This document shows positions 24,536 through 37,440 of a stretch of DNA of 64,000 bases, piece after piece. Position numbers and translations under genes: made by a program. This DNA is from Canna indica. Taxonomy: Eukaryota > Streptophyta > Magnoliopsida > Zingiberales > Cannaceae. The notes under the pieces are model-generated. The model did not search any database, was not told where the DNA came from, and saw only the letters and a program-made list of their open reading frames with translations. Within the stretch, counting starts at the first letter, position 1; every line of letters begins with the position of its first letter. The DNA is taken from NCBI GenBank assembly GCA_034359265.1, contig CP136892.1, positions 9,100,501 to 9,164,500 of the forward strand, given 5' to 3'.

Positions 24536-27186
24536 ATGGCGGCGAGCTCAGCTCCTCTGGCTTCGGGGAAGAAGCATTGGTGGCTGAGCAACAAGAAGGT
24601 GGGTTTTGAGTTTGTTGGCTTCCGTCTTCTTCTTTGATGCTTAGAAGAGTAAGCATATCTGCAGCATCCTCTGTTACTTTCATATATGGAGGTAGCAGAA
24701 ACCATGTCCATGCTCCTTTCACAGAGCAGCTTCTCTTTTGGTTTGAGAAGCTCTACTTGTCTTCAATGTCATCTGTTGCGTTACATTCATTTCTCTTTTT
24801 ACGGAAATACTATTGTCTGGGTTAATCGCCATTGATGTTTCCCCCCCGTGTTTGAAGACGAGCCGTGCATCAAAAATTTAATCTTTGTCTTCTTTTCCGT
24901 GATTGCGCAGCTCGTCGACAAGTACCTCCGCGAAGCCCGGTCTCTCATAGCGACGCAAGAGCAGTCCAATGTCGGCGCGGCGGTGGGCCTCCTCGATGCC
25001 GCCCTCGCCATCTCCCCGCGCCTCGAGGCCGCGCTCGAGCTTAGAGCCCGCTCCCTCCTCTTCCTCCGCCGCTTCCGCGAGGTAGCGGACATGCTCCAGG
25101 ACTACATCCCAAGCTACAAGGTCGGCGGCGGGGGGGACGGGGGGGATGACGACGACTCTTCCTCCTCTCTCGTCGGCCTCTCCTCCGTTGCATCCTCCGC
25201 GCCGCTCTCCCGCGAGCGCACGAATCTCCTCTCCCCCGGCCGGGAGAGGTCCGACGGCGACCGCTCCTTCCGGTGCTTCTCGGTCTCCGACCTCAAGCGC
25301 CGGGTCTTGGCCGGCCTCTCCAAGAACTCCGACAGAGAAGGCCAGTGGAGGTACGTTCACCGGCGGTCACTGTATCCTCCCGTCCTACTATAATTACTCC
25401 ACACATAAAATGGTCAAACCGAGAATAAGACTCACTCAATTGTTTAAGGTTTCAAAACTCAAAAAAGTATCATCGTTTACTTGTTGAGATTAATTGAGCC
25501 ATCACTAATCAAAAGGTCAACAACGATCAAGGACATTGGACGGCTCAAAAGTGCTTAATTTCTCGAGCATTTGGGAGACTAAGGTGTTGGACTACTCAAT
25601 TTCTCAATGCTCTAAATGTAACAGTGCTTGATTCTACATCATCGAAGTAGACCTTCTTGTTTCTCTCAAACACACTCACTTGTTTCAAGCTAATGCTCGA
25701 TTCAGTGTTTGACCCTTTCACCCTCTAATACAAACAAAGCCGGCCGCTAAACCGGTCCAGCTTCTAAATCCTCCAAGTCATGGCTCTCAACTGGAGACAG
25801 TGCTTAATTGTGTCATTTCTTACGAGGCATTTCGTCATCTGATCTGTCATCAGAAATTTTGTCTCTTCTCCTATGTCAAGCAAATTTGAGCTGTCATCCA
25901 TGCTTGCCGGTTCGGTTCAATCGAATCGAACCGCTTAGTTTCTTTTTGCCGGTTTATTTTGGTTTGGTTGCGCGCTCACCGCTTGAGTCCTGCTGCTTCT
26001 GCTTCTTAGGTATTTGGTGCTCGGCCAAGCTCTTGGCCACCTCGGGCTAATGGAGGACGCCATGGTTCTTCTCCAAACCGGTCGCCGCCTCGCCTCCGCT
26101 GCCTTTCGCCGCGAATCCGTCTGCTGGTCCGATGACAGCTTCGTCTCCTTCGCGGGCGACGGTGACGGTGGGGCTGCTCTTCTGCCGTCGGAATCGGAGT
26201 CCGTCTCCCAGCTCCTTTCTCACATCAAGCTCATACTCCGGCGCCGCTCAGCCGCGCTGGCTGCGCTCGATGCTGGCCTCCCCACCGAGGCCATCCGCCA
26301 CTTCTCCAAGGTCCTCGACAGCCGCCGCGGCCTCCCCGGAAGCTTCGCCGCCGGCTGCCTCATCGGCCGCGCCGCCGCGTACAAGGCCACGGGGCGCCTC
26401 GCAGAGGCCATCTCCGACTGCAACCGCGCGCTCGCCCTCGAACCGTCCTCCATCCCCGCCCTCCGCGCCCGCGCCGACCTCTTCGAGGCGGTCCGCGCCC
26501 TCGCGGACTGCCTCCACGACCTCGAGCATTTGAAGCTCCTCTACGACGCCATCCTTCGCGACCGGAAGCTCCCCGGTCCGCCGTGGCGGCCGCACCACGA
26601 CGTCCGCTACCGTGACATCCCCGCCGACCTCCGCGCGCTTACCGCGCGGATTCAGCAGCTCCGCGGCCGCATCGCGGGCGGCGAGGCGAACAACGTGGAC
26701 TACTACGCGCTGGTCGGCGTCCGACGCGGGTGCTCGCGCGCCGAATTGGGGCGCGCGCACGTGTTGCTGTCGCTGAAGCACAAACCGGAGAAGGCGGTGG
26801 CATTCGTCGAACGGTTGGAGTTTGCGGACGACCACCGGGATTTCGACTCAATCCGGGATCAAGCGAGGATGTCCGCCTCGATCCTTTACAGGATGCTGCA
26901 GAAAGGGTACTCCAGCATCATGGCGGCGGTGATGGACGAGGAGGCGGCAGAGAAGCAAAGAACCAATGAGGCCGCGGCCGCCACAGCCGCAGCCGCAGCC
27001 GCTGCCGCAACCGCTGCTGCAACAATTCAAGTACCAACAGCGAAGACGAACGAGAAGCCGAAACTTGCAGAGACGGCAGCGGCGGCGTCGGTGTTCCAAG
27101 GGGTGTTCTGCCGTGACATGGCGGTGGTAAGCAGCATGCTTTCGCACCGGGCTATTTCGGTGAAGTATGAGGCATTGAGTTGCTGA
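24536..27186 (+). CDS. TPR protein with degenerate J-domain-like segment, three exons
   Basis: Exons 24536-24598, 24911-25350 and 26010-27186 join in frame (GT at 24599, AG at 24909-24910; GT at 25351, AG at 26008-26009) to give 559 residues. The start MAASSAPLASGKKHWW is in a good context (GCAATGGCG). Residues about 26-90 and 249-345 form helical TPR-like units: ALELRARSLLFLRRFREVAD, then RAAAYKATGRLAEAISDCNR with ALALEP. Residues about 398-460 (VDYYALVGVRRGCSRAELGR and on to LSLKHKPEKA) follow a J-domain layout, but the HPD that stimulates Hsp70 is replaced by KPE. A run of mostly alanine lies at about 488-506. Plant TPR/DnaJ-like proteins with this layout are known, and a co-chaperone or scaffold role is inferred only. 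Exon 3 is very GC-rich, so many antisense shadow frames appear. The gene looks intact. Confidence 0.9.
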
Positions 27187-28933
27187 TGGATGCATGAAGG
27201 CGGCCGGCGGCGGCGGCGGGAAGGCTGGTGATGATTTGAATTTGCTAGTATTAGTGTACAGTCTGGGGGAAGATGTGATATGGAAGGGAAATTTTGTTCT
27301 ACTCTATTGTTCTTAATTATTACTAATATAATCTATGTTTCTTTTCATTAATTCGATCGTCTGAATCCTCTCTTCGTTTAACCAATCGTTGTTGTTCATC
27401 AAGATTACAATACAAAGCAGTGAGAGAGTACATAAAGTGGGAAAAATGAAGGGAACCTGTCTTTCCAGTTTCTGCAATCCAAAGAAGATTCAATTAAAAC
27501 CAAAAGAGGAAGGAAGAAAAGGAAGTGACAGCTTATAGCAGGCGCAATAAAAATTGTTCTCATGACTTCCTTTAGAACGATGCATTTAAGATTTACTGGC
27601 AAAGGACGAGCAATGGCTGAAGGTAACGCAGAGCTTTTGTTGGAAGCTGCTCTCTTCAGCCACACACATGTACTCGTTTTGCAGCAGCCAGCTTTCGTCC
27701 CCACAAATATGCACTGCGAATAATCCAATCTTATCCGTTCCACCACTGCAACCTTGCTCTGTCATATAAAATGTGGTTTTGAAAATTGAATGAGAGCGAA
27801 GCCATGATTGATAATGTGACGCCACCTTGTATTATATTACGTAAACTTGCTTAAAGCTGTCATCACGGTGACACGCGGCCCGATGCAGGCGACGTGCCGA
27901 GCACGTGCTTCCGGGGGCATAGATGATGGATGCATGGCGATCACTGTTCTCCAGGTGTTCCACAGTGCACCTCGCTGATGATAATTAATTATTAAGCTGG
28001 GGCAGGCGATCATTAATATATAATAATGGAGTTAATTAAATTAGCTGGGCGGTGATAGGCGGAGGCTTTTGCGTTGTTTGCAGATGCATGCATGCAGTTG
28101 CAGTGGCAGTGAGACAGGCAATTCTTGTGATAAATAATTTAAGGACATGCGCAGGAGAGGTGGAGTGGGTGTGACGTGAGATTCGTATGTATATATATTT
28201 ATATGCCAAAATTAGTGTGTATATCTTCAACTTTTAATTTAATGAAGAGGAAATATAAGCAAAATGGCAGTGACTTGACCCGTGATGGGCATTCAACGTA
28301 TAATGGCTGGGGGTGGGTGGGTGGCTTTCATTGAATGAAAAGAGAGCAAGGTGGATGTACATCCACGTCATCTCTCATTACTCCAATTGATGACAGTACT
28401 ACTGCAAGCATGGCATTATAAAAGATGAGATGAGTGCTGAGTAGTTTATGCGAAACAAGAGAAGGAAATTGCACCTGGAAATAAGAGAAGACTGGCGTGT
28501 TTAGTTAATTATTGAGAGCATAACATTCTGCAGATGGAGTGGTGATGCATGATGAGAACGAGGTGCATCAGAATTATTAATGATAAAGTAATAGTAATTT
28601 AAATAAATAAGGTGACAAATGGCCAATGCCTGATTTGATTGGTTAATTAATTAATGAGCTTGGGGAGTTGAGTAAATTATCTTTTGGCGAAAGAAAAGGA
28701 GCACTCAATTAGTGCACATTGACATTGGAGTGGGAACTGGGAAATGGGAATGGATCAGCAAGCATTGGGCTTGGGGATGTGTTTCACATTGTGTCTCATG
28801 CGGAAATTTTGGGCTCATTAATTTTTATTTTATTTTATTTTTGCTTGACTTGTACCCGATCCTCATTAACTTAAATAATGAAAAGGCAACAGCCGACTAC
28901 AATGAATATAGGAGGGCAATTGTCCTACAAATG
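27187..28933. other. Intergenic region downstream of the TPR gene
   Basis: The 3' untranslated region of the TPR gene probably lies within the first 150-200 bp. Minus-strand open frames at 27405-27825 overlap each other in different frames and show no family resemblance. I did not accept them, though a short or non-coding transcript there cannot be excluded. No terminal repeats were seen. Confidence 0.4.
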
Positions 28934-28941
28934 CATAATTA

Positions 28942-29833
28942 TGGGGCGTGCACGTGAGTACCGATAGACTCCGAATCAGTTGAAATTTATCTAATCGAGT
29001 AAATTTTAAATAGATTCAAATTAAATTAGGATAAGATCGGGACACAATTTACATTGTGTTTGAATTAGAGTTTTGGAGGGGTTCAAAATACATTGTTTGA
29101 ATAATTTTTTAAATGACTTTGAAGGAGTTTCAAACCTCTTCAAATTTCTCCTAGAATCTATTTTCAAAACCTCTCATTTTGAAAAGTTTTGGAGGGATTT
29201 GAAAGGTTAATGAATTAAAAAAATTAAATTATAAAAATATCCTTAAAACAAAAAATATATATTATTATAAATGATGGTATAAATGGTCTAATAAATCTCT
29301 CCAACCCCTTATGAAGTTTAATCAAATAAGATTTTTTAAAATAATTTCAAAAACCTCCAAACCTCTCCCCCTCCAAACCCCTTCAAACTCCTCCAAACCC
29401 CTCCCCCATCCAAATCCCTTACTCAAAGTTATTCAAACATAGTGTTAAGGAACCGATTAAAACATGTTATGTTTTCATGTTCAACACATTGGGTACCAGA
29501 ACCGCAATCGAAATCGGTACTCGAAACTTGTATCATGGGACTTGTTCATTTATAGGTTACAAGGTACATATTCCTACCATGAACCTATACCTTGGAACTT
29601 ATAAATGAAATATTCCAACCGGGTACCCCAGAACTTGTACCCTAGAACATATCATTCACGAGTTCCAACATGATTCCCGATCACCTGTACTACGTACACC
29701 ATAGGTTCCGAATAGGATCCAATTCCAAGTCCCAACAAGAGAGGGTCAGAGTCCATAACTAGGAATCGATCCAATATAGGGTGTGATTCAAGTATCATGA
29801 AAAATACAAAGTACTCGAATTTGTTCACTCCTA
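28942..29833. mobile_element. hAT-type MITE split by a Tourist-like MITE
   Basis: This is the reverse-orientation relative of the element at 2218-2793. It begins TGGGGCGTGCACGTGAGTAC and ends AAGTACTCGAATTTGTTCAC then TCCTA. The interior again has the TTCCAAC/GGTACC-type units. It is flanked by CATAATTA (28934-28941) and CATAATAA (29834-29841), identical at seven of eight bases. A 393-bp Tourist-like MITE (29052-29444) sits inside. Without it the element is about 0.5 kb, matching its relative. Confidence 0.85.
29052..29444. mobile_element. Tourist/PIF-Harbinger-like MITE nested in the hAT-type MITE
   Basis: The ends CATTGTGTTTGAATTAGAG and TTATTCAAACATAGTG are inverted repeats. TTA flanks both sides (29049-29051 and 29445-29447), the 3-bp target typical of PIF/Harbinger MITEs. 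The interior is palindromic in character: TTTTGGAGGGATTTGAAAGG on one side, CCTCCAAACCCCTTCAAAC on the other. It is non-coding. Confidence 0.85.
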
Positions 29834-29841
29834 CATAATAA

Positions 29842-32800
29842 TCAGATCAGTTTAACTCAGGCAATTGAGTTCAAACTATTTAAATGATCATTTTGATATG
29901 TTTATGTATTTATGTATTTATTTTTTTGACATGTTTATGAAGTCCCCCAATTACCCTACAAATTTCGATATTTGAATTTATATTCAGAACTAGGCACGCG
30001 TATCGACTCAAACTTGAAATGAATATAAACAAATTAGACATATGCTTGTTAATTATCAAAATTAAGATTGAGACTAAAATTATAAACCTTAGACCAACAC
30101 TTTAAATGATAGTATAATAAATAAAGAACCAAAGCATTAATAATATTTGATTTTTTTATTTATCAAATAGTTATTTTGTTGATCAATTTCAATAACAAAT
30201 ATGTTTATAATCATTTTGACATCAATATAATTCAATTTGATATTAATGTCCCTCGTCGCCAATATAAAAATACAGAGATTTTTTCACCAAAGCTCTTAAA
30301 TTATTTATTTTTTAGAAAAAGTCAAATTACTTAACGGATTGGGTTCTTAGGAGTAATTTGAATAGACGACGAAGAAAGTTATTATTTTACCAAACTATTC
30401 AATCTTATTTATGATTTTATCAATTTTTTAAAGTGTTTATAATTTTGTCAAATTTATAAAAAAAAATAATGCTATTAGAATGTTTTTTTTTAATGTATAA
30501 CATTATTTTTATTTTTTAAAATAGTATTTATTATACCAATTTCAAACAAATTAACGCTACCTATTCACCTAATGAAAAAACTTGAATTTTAGACTTTCTA
30601 CTAAGAGAAGACGGGTGGCCAAGGGGAATAACAAAATATTCTAGAAGCATATTTTTGATATTAAAAAAAAAAGAATATGAAAAAAATATAAAATTAATAT
30701 TATATTTATTGTACATCGAATTTAAATTTTTTATATTCAATAATCTTTCATTTAATATTTTATCATATCTTATCCTAGTAAATCAAATATACCATATGTT
30801 TGGCAGCAATTCTCTGCAATGTTTCATTTAGCCAAACATTTTTTCAGCCGTTTGGTAAATAGCCTTTGAGAAATAATAACCTAACTGATGATATTTGAGG
30901 AGAAGTTACTTCTATCGATTTTTTTAGTTAATTATTTTAGAAATGACATTTAGGAGCTATTTGATATGATTGAATAGAATGAAATTAGATAAGAGATAGA
31001 AATAGATAATGAATAAAATAGATAGAAAAAAATATAATTCTTAATAATTTTTATTTTTTATTTTCAAAATATTTTTTTAAAAAAATTTATAATAACATAA
31101 TAAAAATATGAATGCATAAAACAATTATAAGAAACATTTAGTATGAAAATATAAATTATTTTTTAATCAATTTAATATTTTTATTTCGGATCCTATCCGA
31201 ATTTAATTTGGGTCTACTCGGAATCTACCCAATTGGATCGATTTCAATCGGTTTCGGGTCTATCCGGTACCCATGCACACTCCTAATTCTCTTATTTGAT
31301 TAGCATAAGAAATATTAATTTTTTTAAATAATAATATTTTTTTAATAATTTATAATAACATAATAAAAATATGTATGTGCAAAATAATTATAAGAAACAA
31401 AATATTAGTATAAAAATATAAATTATTTTTTAATCAATTTAATATTTTTTTATTAAATAGATATATTTAAAAATAAATTGAAATACCCAAACACATTATT
31501 ACTTATTTTATGAACTAAAAACAAACATCATAATAATTTTTTTACAATATTAAATATTTTATTACTAAAATATTTTTAATATAAATTTAAAAATAAACTA
31601 CTTAAAATATTTTATATTACTATAAAGAATGACCATTTTCATTGGTCACCTATTTCTTGTCTCCTAATTGCAATCAAATAAAAACATATGAATAGATGGA
31701 TCGAGGAGCTGTTTTAATACTATCATAAGCCATGCTAAATTGCTAATAAGTAATAACAAGAACAATATATTGTAGTATCTTCATGGAATAGTTTATTTTG
31801 AAGATAAGGATTAAGCTGTCAAGGGAATCAACTCATTTGTTTAATGTCGAGCGAGCAAATGCCTCATGATTAGGGTTGCTTAAACTAATTACGATGCATT
31901 TGGTGTTGTAATAAGAGGGGGCAAGCATAATACAAGGGAGTCATGTCATGTCATGTCACGTGATGGATGCGTGATGGGCATGCTTTGCATCCATGTGAAC
32001 TCATGCCCTTTGAGATTATTTTAATTTTGCACTAAACAATGATTAAAGGCCGGCCGATTAAATAATTATTTGTGAAGATTTCTTTTAATTACTTTATTCG
32101 AGGTTAGGGTTGGATGGCACGTGCCAAGAGGTCGGGGGGCACATGGGGGACTTGGCCTTGCTTAATTTTGATTTAATTTAATGCTCCTTTTATTACTCAC
32201 CCCTTTCATCCTTCAAAGGAATTATTAAGCAAAAAAGTTTGAAGAAGAGTATACCGCACGTGTGAGACAGACTTCATATTGGGTGCAAAGGATCGGGTCC
32301 CACGTGGACGAGGATAAGGACTTTATAAATATATTGAGCCCATTAAAAAGGAGGATTTATGCTTGGGAACGAGACTAGCAATCTAAACTTTGAATCTTAA
32401 GTCATCTATTGATTTGCTTTATCAATTAAGTCCTCCATGGTGGGGTTGTCAAAATTAACTCCATGTTCAAGCCTACGTTGCATGTGAAATTTGAATTCCA
32501 ATCATTTGTAAGGATTATATTGATAATATGCACAAATATTGAGAAATATTTTTATACATTAGTTCACATGTACACGCACAAAGTCAATCAACACATAAGT
32601 CTAAGCAAGTCAAAGTTGGGCTCATTCACAGTCATAGCACTAGATAATTACAACACCTCAGCAATATAAAAACAGTCAACATTTTTCTGCTAATATCAAC
32701 ATGCCACCATTTTTATGAATTGAGAGGCTCAGAAACCTCAGCCAGGCAAATTGGACACCTCAATTTTGTTGCTTTATTACAATAAGTAGGTATCTATGAA

Positions 32801-33380
32801 GAAGACAAAGCTGAAGCCATCTACAACTTGTCAGTATTTATATTTCCATGTATGAACAAAGAAAGGAAAAAAAGAGAGCTTTTGGTTCCCAAATTTGGTG
32901 AAGAAATAGCATGATTTCTAAATCATATATGTCAGCAGAGACTAAATTTTAGTGAATAAGTACAATGCAAGAAAAATTACTATTATTCTAATTCCCAACC
33001 TGATGCATGCCAATTCACAAATTTGATGAATCAGGTCAATAAGTATCACTATTTACAGAAGAAAAAAAAAATGATGTTTTTGTACTAATCTGATGTTTCG
33101 ATAACCAAGAAAGTATTATATGACACTTGTAATTACTACAACAAATCAATTGCTTTAATTCTCTATTATCACAGTTTAATTCGATTTCAGTGGATGAATT
33201 GATGGTTGTTTAGAGCATGAATACTATCTTAGATGGTTGTTCAGGTAAAGATATATTGAGATATATGAAACATATACACTGATATCTATTGGATGTGAAC
33301 AATGACAAGTTCTTTCTTCTGCTACAATATCATCTGAAAGAACTTGTATGATGAATAAAGAATATGATCGCTGCAACAAA
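29842..33380. other. AT-rich intergenic DNA
   Basis: No gene is supported. A fragment of about 100 bp at 31186-31283 (TCGGATCCTATCCGAATTTA through CCGGTACCCATGCACACTCC) matches one end of the MITE at 2218-2793. It is a truncated copy. Near 30955-31130 and 31310-31500 two AT-rich stretches share TAATAACATAATAAAAATATG and TAAATTATTTTTTAATCAA-like phrases and look like diverged copies of one repeat (a longer shared run is described rather than typed). The last 600 bp before 33381 would include the lipase gene's 3' untranslated region. Confidence 0.45.
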
Positions 33381-36300
33381 TTACAGCAACTGATTCGAGT
33401 CAGCTGAACTTAACAATGGAGAATGCTCCAAAGATGAATAACCGCGCTGTGTAAAAGAGCACGATGAACGTATGCACATGTTCCGTTTCAGCCTCCGTTT
33501 TCCTCCATGGATAACATGGGCAAAGCCGAAACGGTGTTGAGTGGAGTTACTTGATTCAGCAGACCTGTTGGTGGAAACACTAGAATGGTGCCTGTTATGA
33601 GTGGCCACAAGTGGCCACCACGCTTTCTGACGTTGCTCCCTCTTCGCCTTCCTAATAAGTTTAACTTCCTCGCGGATCAGTCTGCGGACTGACCTCAGGT
33701 AGGAATTTGTATCATGGTCTCTGTATACTGTCCCTTCGGAACCATATGCGCAGCGGTCACTGAGAATCTCAAGCGGGTGAGGAGAGTTGAGGAAGGCTAA
33801 AGTTGCACCATGTAGTAACTTTTCTGAGTCAGCTGAATCCTCTAATGAACTGCCCAAGATGTAGAGGCCACTTCCTGGAGGAAGAAGTTGGTGGGACGGG
33901 GAAAATGTCTCTTCGGGTTGTAGTATCAAAAGCTTCCCCATAGGACCATATAACAGTTTCTGTCGAGAGAGATAAATATAAAGATCATAAGTTAGTCAAG
34001 TACTTTCAAAAGAGGAAAAGGGGAATACGCATTCATCAATAAACAGATTTGTATAAATGGCACCCAAACAAAGTTCGAAATTGAGCAAGTTTTACCAGAT
34101 TCTTGAGACAAGCATGATTGCGAAAGTTTCCATTAACGGCTTTGAGAATCTTGGCGACATGATCTGGATAGTTGCATGAGAAGGCTCGAGGAACAATATC
34201 TCTATGCATAGATATGGCTTGGACATGATATTTACTCAGTCCCAATTTGCGAAGCAAGTTATCACCTCCACACATAATGGACGGTGCACCAAATGTTATA
34301 ACAGGAAGCAAGGAAGAACGAGGTGCTTCCCCTCGTATTAGTAACATAAGATTCACAAGCACTGCAAGGCTTCCTCCAAGAGAATGACCTGTGAAGCGTA
34401 AAGTTGCGGTTTCTCCGTGAGACTTCAAGTGAGCTCTGATTTCTGGTAACATCTGTTGATACATTCCCTTAGCAGCCTCATATATACCCCTGTGAACTGG
34501 TACATCAAGCCCCTAGATCATAAGAATAACATGTCTTGGTGAATAAAGATCTAATATATTTTTCCTCAAACAAATGATACGTACTTCAAAGTGACAAAAG
34601 GTTAGAATTTCCTTTCATCCATTTGATAGTTCCTTATGAATTTTGTCTAGATAAGGATTGAGATATTGTGTCTGGATAAAAAAAATCATATGTAATAGTG
34701 TATATTATGCCTGCAATACAACAAGAAGATGAATAGGTCCCTTTTGTCCTGATGCATTTGAGTGTATCAATAATTCTTCTTTTTAATTTATGGTAGAAAA
34801 CATATCAGGATTGACTTATAAGATACACATGGAAATCTGAAAAGAGACAAAAAAAGGTTCAGCGTTTCATTTTAACAAGCCAAATACATGGCACAAGGAG
34901 GTCCAACCAAAAAAATAAAAATATTTTATAGATGTTTACAAGATATTAACAAGCTGGAATTACCTCAAATTGAACGGGTTCAAAAAGCAAATTTGTTTGC
35001 CAAGAAGCGAGCGTCTCAGAACCCTGCAGTGGGGTAAAATGAATTCAAACTAAAATTGCCCCTTCTTTGGTTACATGACAAAAAAAGAAGCTCAAAAAGG
35101 TTTAATGGAAAATGATTACGCACCTGAATGACAAAATATCTCGTGGCACTCTTATCGTCATCACATATGTACCATTCACAAGGTAAGGATTTGGCTGAGT
35201 TCAATTCCTTGGCTATGGCTTGTTTCATTTCTTCTTTTCCAGCCACTACTGCTGTGACTGAATCAGTAGTAGCTACAAATGATAACTCTTCTGGACTCAC
35301 AGCCGTGGCCATTTCATTTTCGCTGCTTCCTTTCATCGGATGCTTTACCATCTCGGTCTTAGCAGCGCCTCTGGAAAGAATTCCTGCCGTCTGAGATTGC
35401 AGATATGAAGCAGCAGAAGCTGCAATTTGATAAGCAGCAGATGCACTTATTCCAATACTATTTCCCTTCTTTTTGTTATCCTCATCTGCTCCATCCACCT
35501 CCTGTTTGAGTTCTTGATTTTTAGGTGGTTCTTGCTCCTCATCTGAATTTACAGACTTGCCTTTCTTCTCCAATGATGAAGTTACAAATCGTAGTCCATA
35601 GCATCTCAGAAGGTTTTTAGTCTGGCAAAAGAATTAAAAGATCCCTAAGGTTTTCTTTCTCCAAAACTAAACCATCGAAATGAATCTTAATTTCCCTCGA
35701 CAACTTAAGGTGAGATTTTTTTTTCCACAGTTAGGTGAGAATTAATATGGAGGAGAATTTTGATGCTCCAAGATAGTAAAAGTCATAAATTTCACATTGG
35801 TGGGTGTTTCTAGTCTTGAAATAGACAAAAGTGCATAAACTTCCAATCCATTTTCTGAAAGAGAAATTGATGGCAACCAAATTTTCATGACTAATCCATT
35901 TTCCACATGTGAGATATTACTAGATCACTAATCCTTTACTTCGTTCATCTCAAAAGCATGACAGAACTTTCATTCGCAATGAATCATCAGCAAAACATTC
36001 TAAATAGCAAGCCATTCAATTCATGAAACGAAAGCCAAATTTAATCAAGCAAAAGATGAAGGAGCACATTTCAAAACACAACAGATTTCCTTAATGACAA
36101 AAATGCTAAGAAAAAATTTCCTTGCACAAATATAAATAATAGATTTATTAATGAGATCAACAAAGTAAGAAAAACTCAACCTGTAATACTCAATCCTTGG
36201 CAATTTCTCAATGATAAGTTCCTGGTTTGTTTTGAGGGGATGAAACAACTGGATTAACTCTATAAAACTTAATAATAATAATAAACTTTTCTTGAGTTTT

Positions 36301-36958
36301 AAGCATTTAGATCATGAAAGTTGCCAAAGTTACATACCTTGATATTGGAAACGATGTATGCCAAGTTACAAAGGTAGGCCATTTTGGCGTAGATCTCTGC
36401 TTCCACCAAAGACACCCTTCGGAGAAGCCGCGAGAAGGATTCCCGATCGAACACCATCTTCTCCTCCTCTTCGTCTTCCACCGTGCACCCTTCCAACCCA
36501 TCTTCGACGGCGCCGCTGCACCCAACGCACCTGTCGCCGTCGGCCGCCGCCGCGGCCTCTCGATCTCCGGTCGAAGCCAGCTCCTCCCTCTCCGCCAGCA
36601 TCGACTTCACTCTCAGTATCTTCATCACCCAGCTGTCCCCCCGATGCTCTGTTGTCGCCTCTTGTTCCTCCTCCGGCACCTCTGGGCCCCCCGCCCCTTC
36701 CGCGGCGGGAACGTCCTCGCTCCCCTTCTCCGCTACCGCCCCACCTCCGCCTGGCCACAGCTGCCTCAACCGCAACGGAAACATGTACGACTGCCTCACT
36801 GCCGCCGACGATTCCACCGCGCTCCCGCCGCCCGCCGAGGCTGCCCTTGGCCCCAAGGAGGCAACTTTCATCCCCGGATGGTGACGCCTGACCGCGGCGT
36901 CACGCCCAACAGCGAGCCCCGTCGACGAGACCCACTTCAGCAGCATCAAACCATCCAT
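33381..36958 (-). CDS. PLIP: Class 3 (alpha/beta-hydrolase) lipase, PLASTID LIPASE type, five exons
   Basis: Exons on the minus strand are 36958-36338, 35621-35124, 35023-34964, 34512-34096 and 33959-33381. All introns are GT-AG and phase 0, giving 724 residues. The start [12 protein letters not shown] fits the N-terminal transit region expected of plastid lipases. An in-frame extension upstream to 37216 lacks family resemblance. Residues about 188-207 ([20 protein letters not shown]) and the following NLAY and LRFVTSS stretches are typical of PLIP. The lipase domain starts around [20 protein letters not shown]. It carries GHSLGG (Ser437), HRDIVPR (Asp498) and [14 protein letters not shown] (His555), a plausible complete triad. 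Family members hydrolyse acyl groups of thylakoid glycerolipids and feed fatty acids to seed oil or oxylipin synthesis. Substrate here is inferred. No break is seen. Confidence 0.93.
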
Positions 36959-37427
36959 TCTCACCCACCAATCACAGCACCCCTCGAAGCCGACCACTAA
37001 TCGCGCAAAATCTTGAACTTTAGGCTGCGCTCCCAATCTTATAAGCTCGCATTGGAGGTCAAGAATCGGAGTAAGCGAGAAAAAGGGTGTTCCCGAGAGC
37101 CTCAAGTAAGGAAGAAACTCCAAGAAAGGTGGAAACTTTTCGAGCGTGTCGACCGCAGGAAGATGCAGCCAAATCCCCAGAACAAAAAGGACGAACTTTT
37201 CTTGATCTCTGAACAAAAAATAGTTTTTTTTTCTGTAAAGATTTTATCTATCTTTTTTTGCTATTTTTGCTTGTGTTCTTCAAAAATCGAAACAGTAGCG
37301 AGAGAGGCAAGATACAGGTGGAAGCATTAAATCAAATGGACGCTTCCTAACAAGAAGAAATTGGAATTGGGTAGTTCAACTGGGACAGGAGACAAGGCGA
37401 AGAGTTGCAAGTTCGCAATTTGCAGCT

Positions 37428-37440
37428 AAATATATAGAGT
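37428..37440 (-). promoter_or_regulatory. Candidate TATA box of the lipase gene
   Basis: On the minus strand the sequence reads CTCTATATATTTA about 475 bp before the start codon. It is a weak candidate because AT-rich matches are common here. The region between it and the gene would be a long 5' leader. Confidence 0.3.

Noticed and set aside
24848..26969. Many additional frames on both strands across the TPR gene
   Set aside because: Shadows of GC-rich exons. The spliced plus-strand frame is continuous and has TPR and J-like sequence.
27405..27825. Minus-strand frames of 79 and 113 codons downstream of the TPR gene
   Set aside because: They overlap in different frames, have no recognisable domain and no clear splice structure. 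A transcript is possible but not supported.
36307..37000. Plus-strand and alternative minus-strand frames over the first lipase exon
   Set aside because: Antisense and out-of-frame shadows of the GC-rich first exon. The PLIP-like frame and its splice sites explain the region.
36959..37216. In-frame upstream extension of the lipase first exon to an earlier start
   Set aside because: The added 86 residues do not resemble plastid lipase N-termini. The start at 36958 gives a plausible transit region and usual length.
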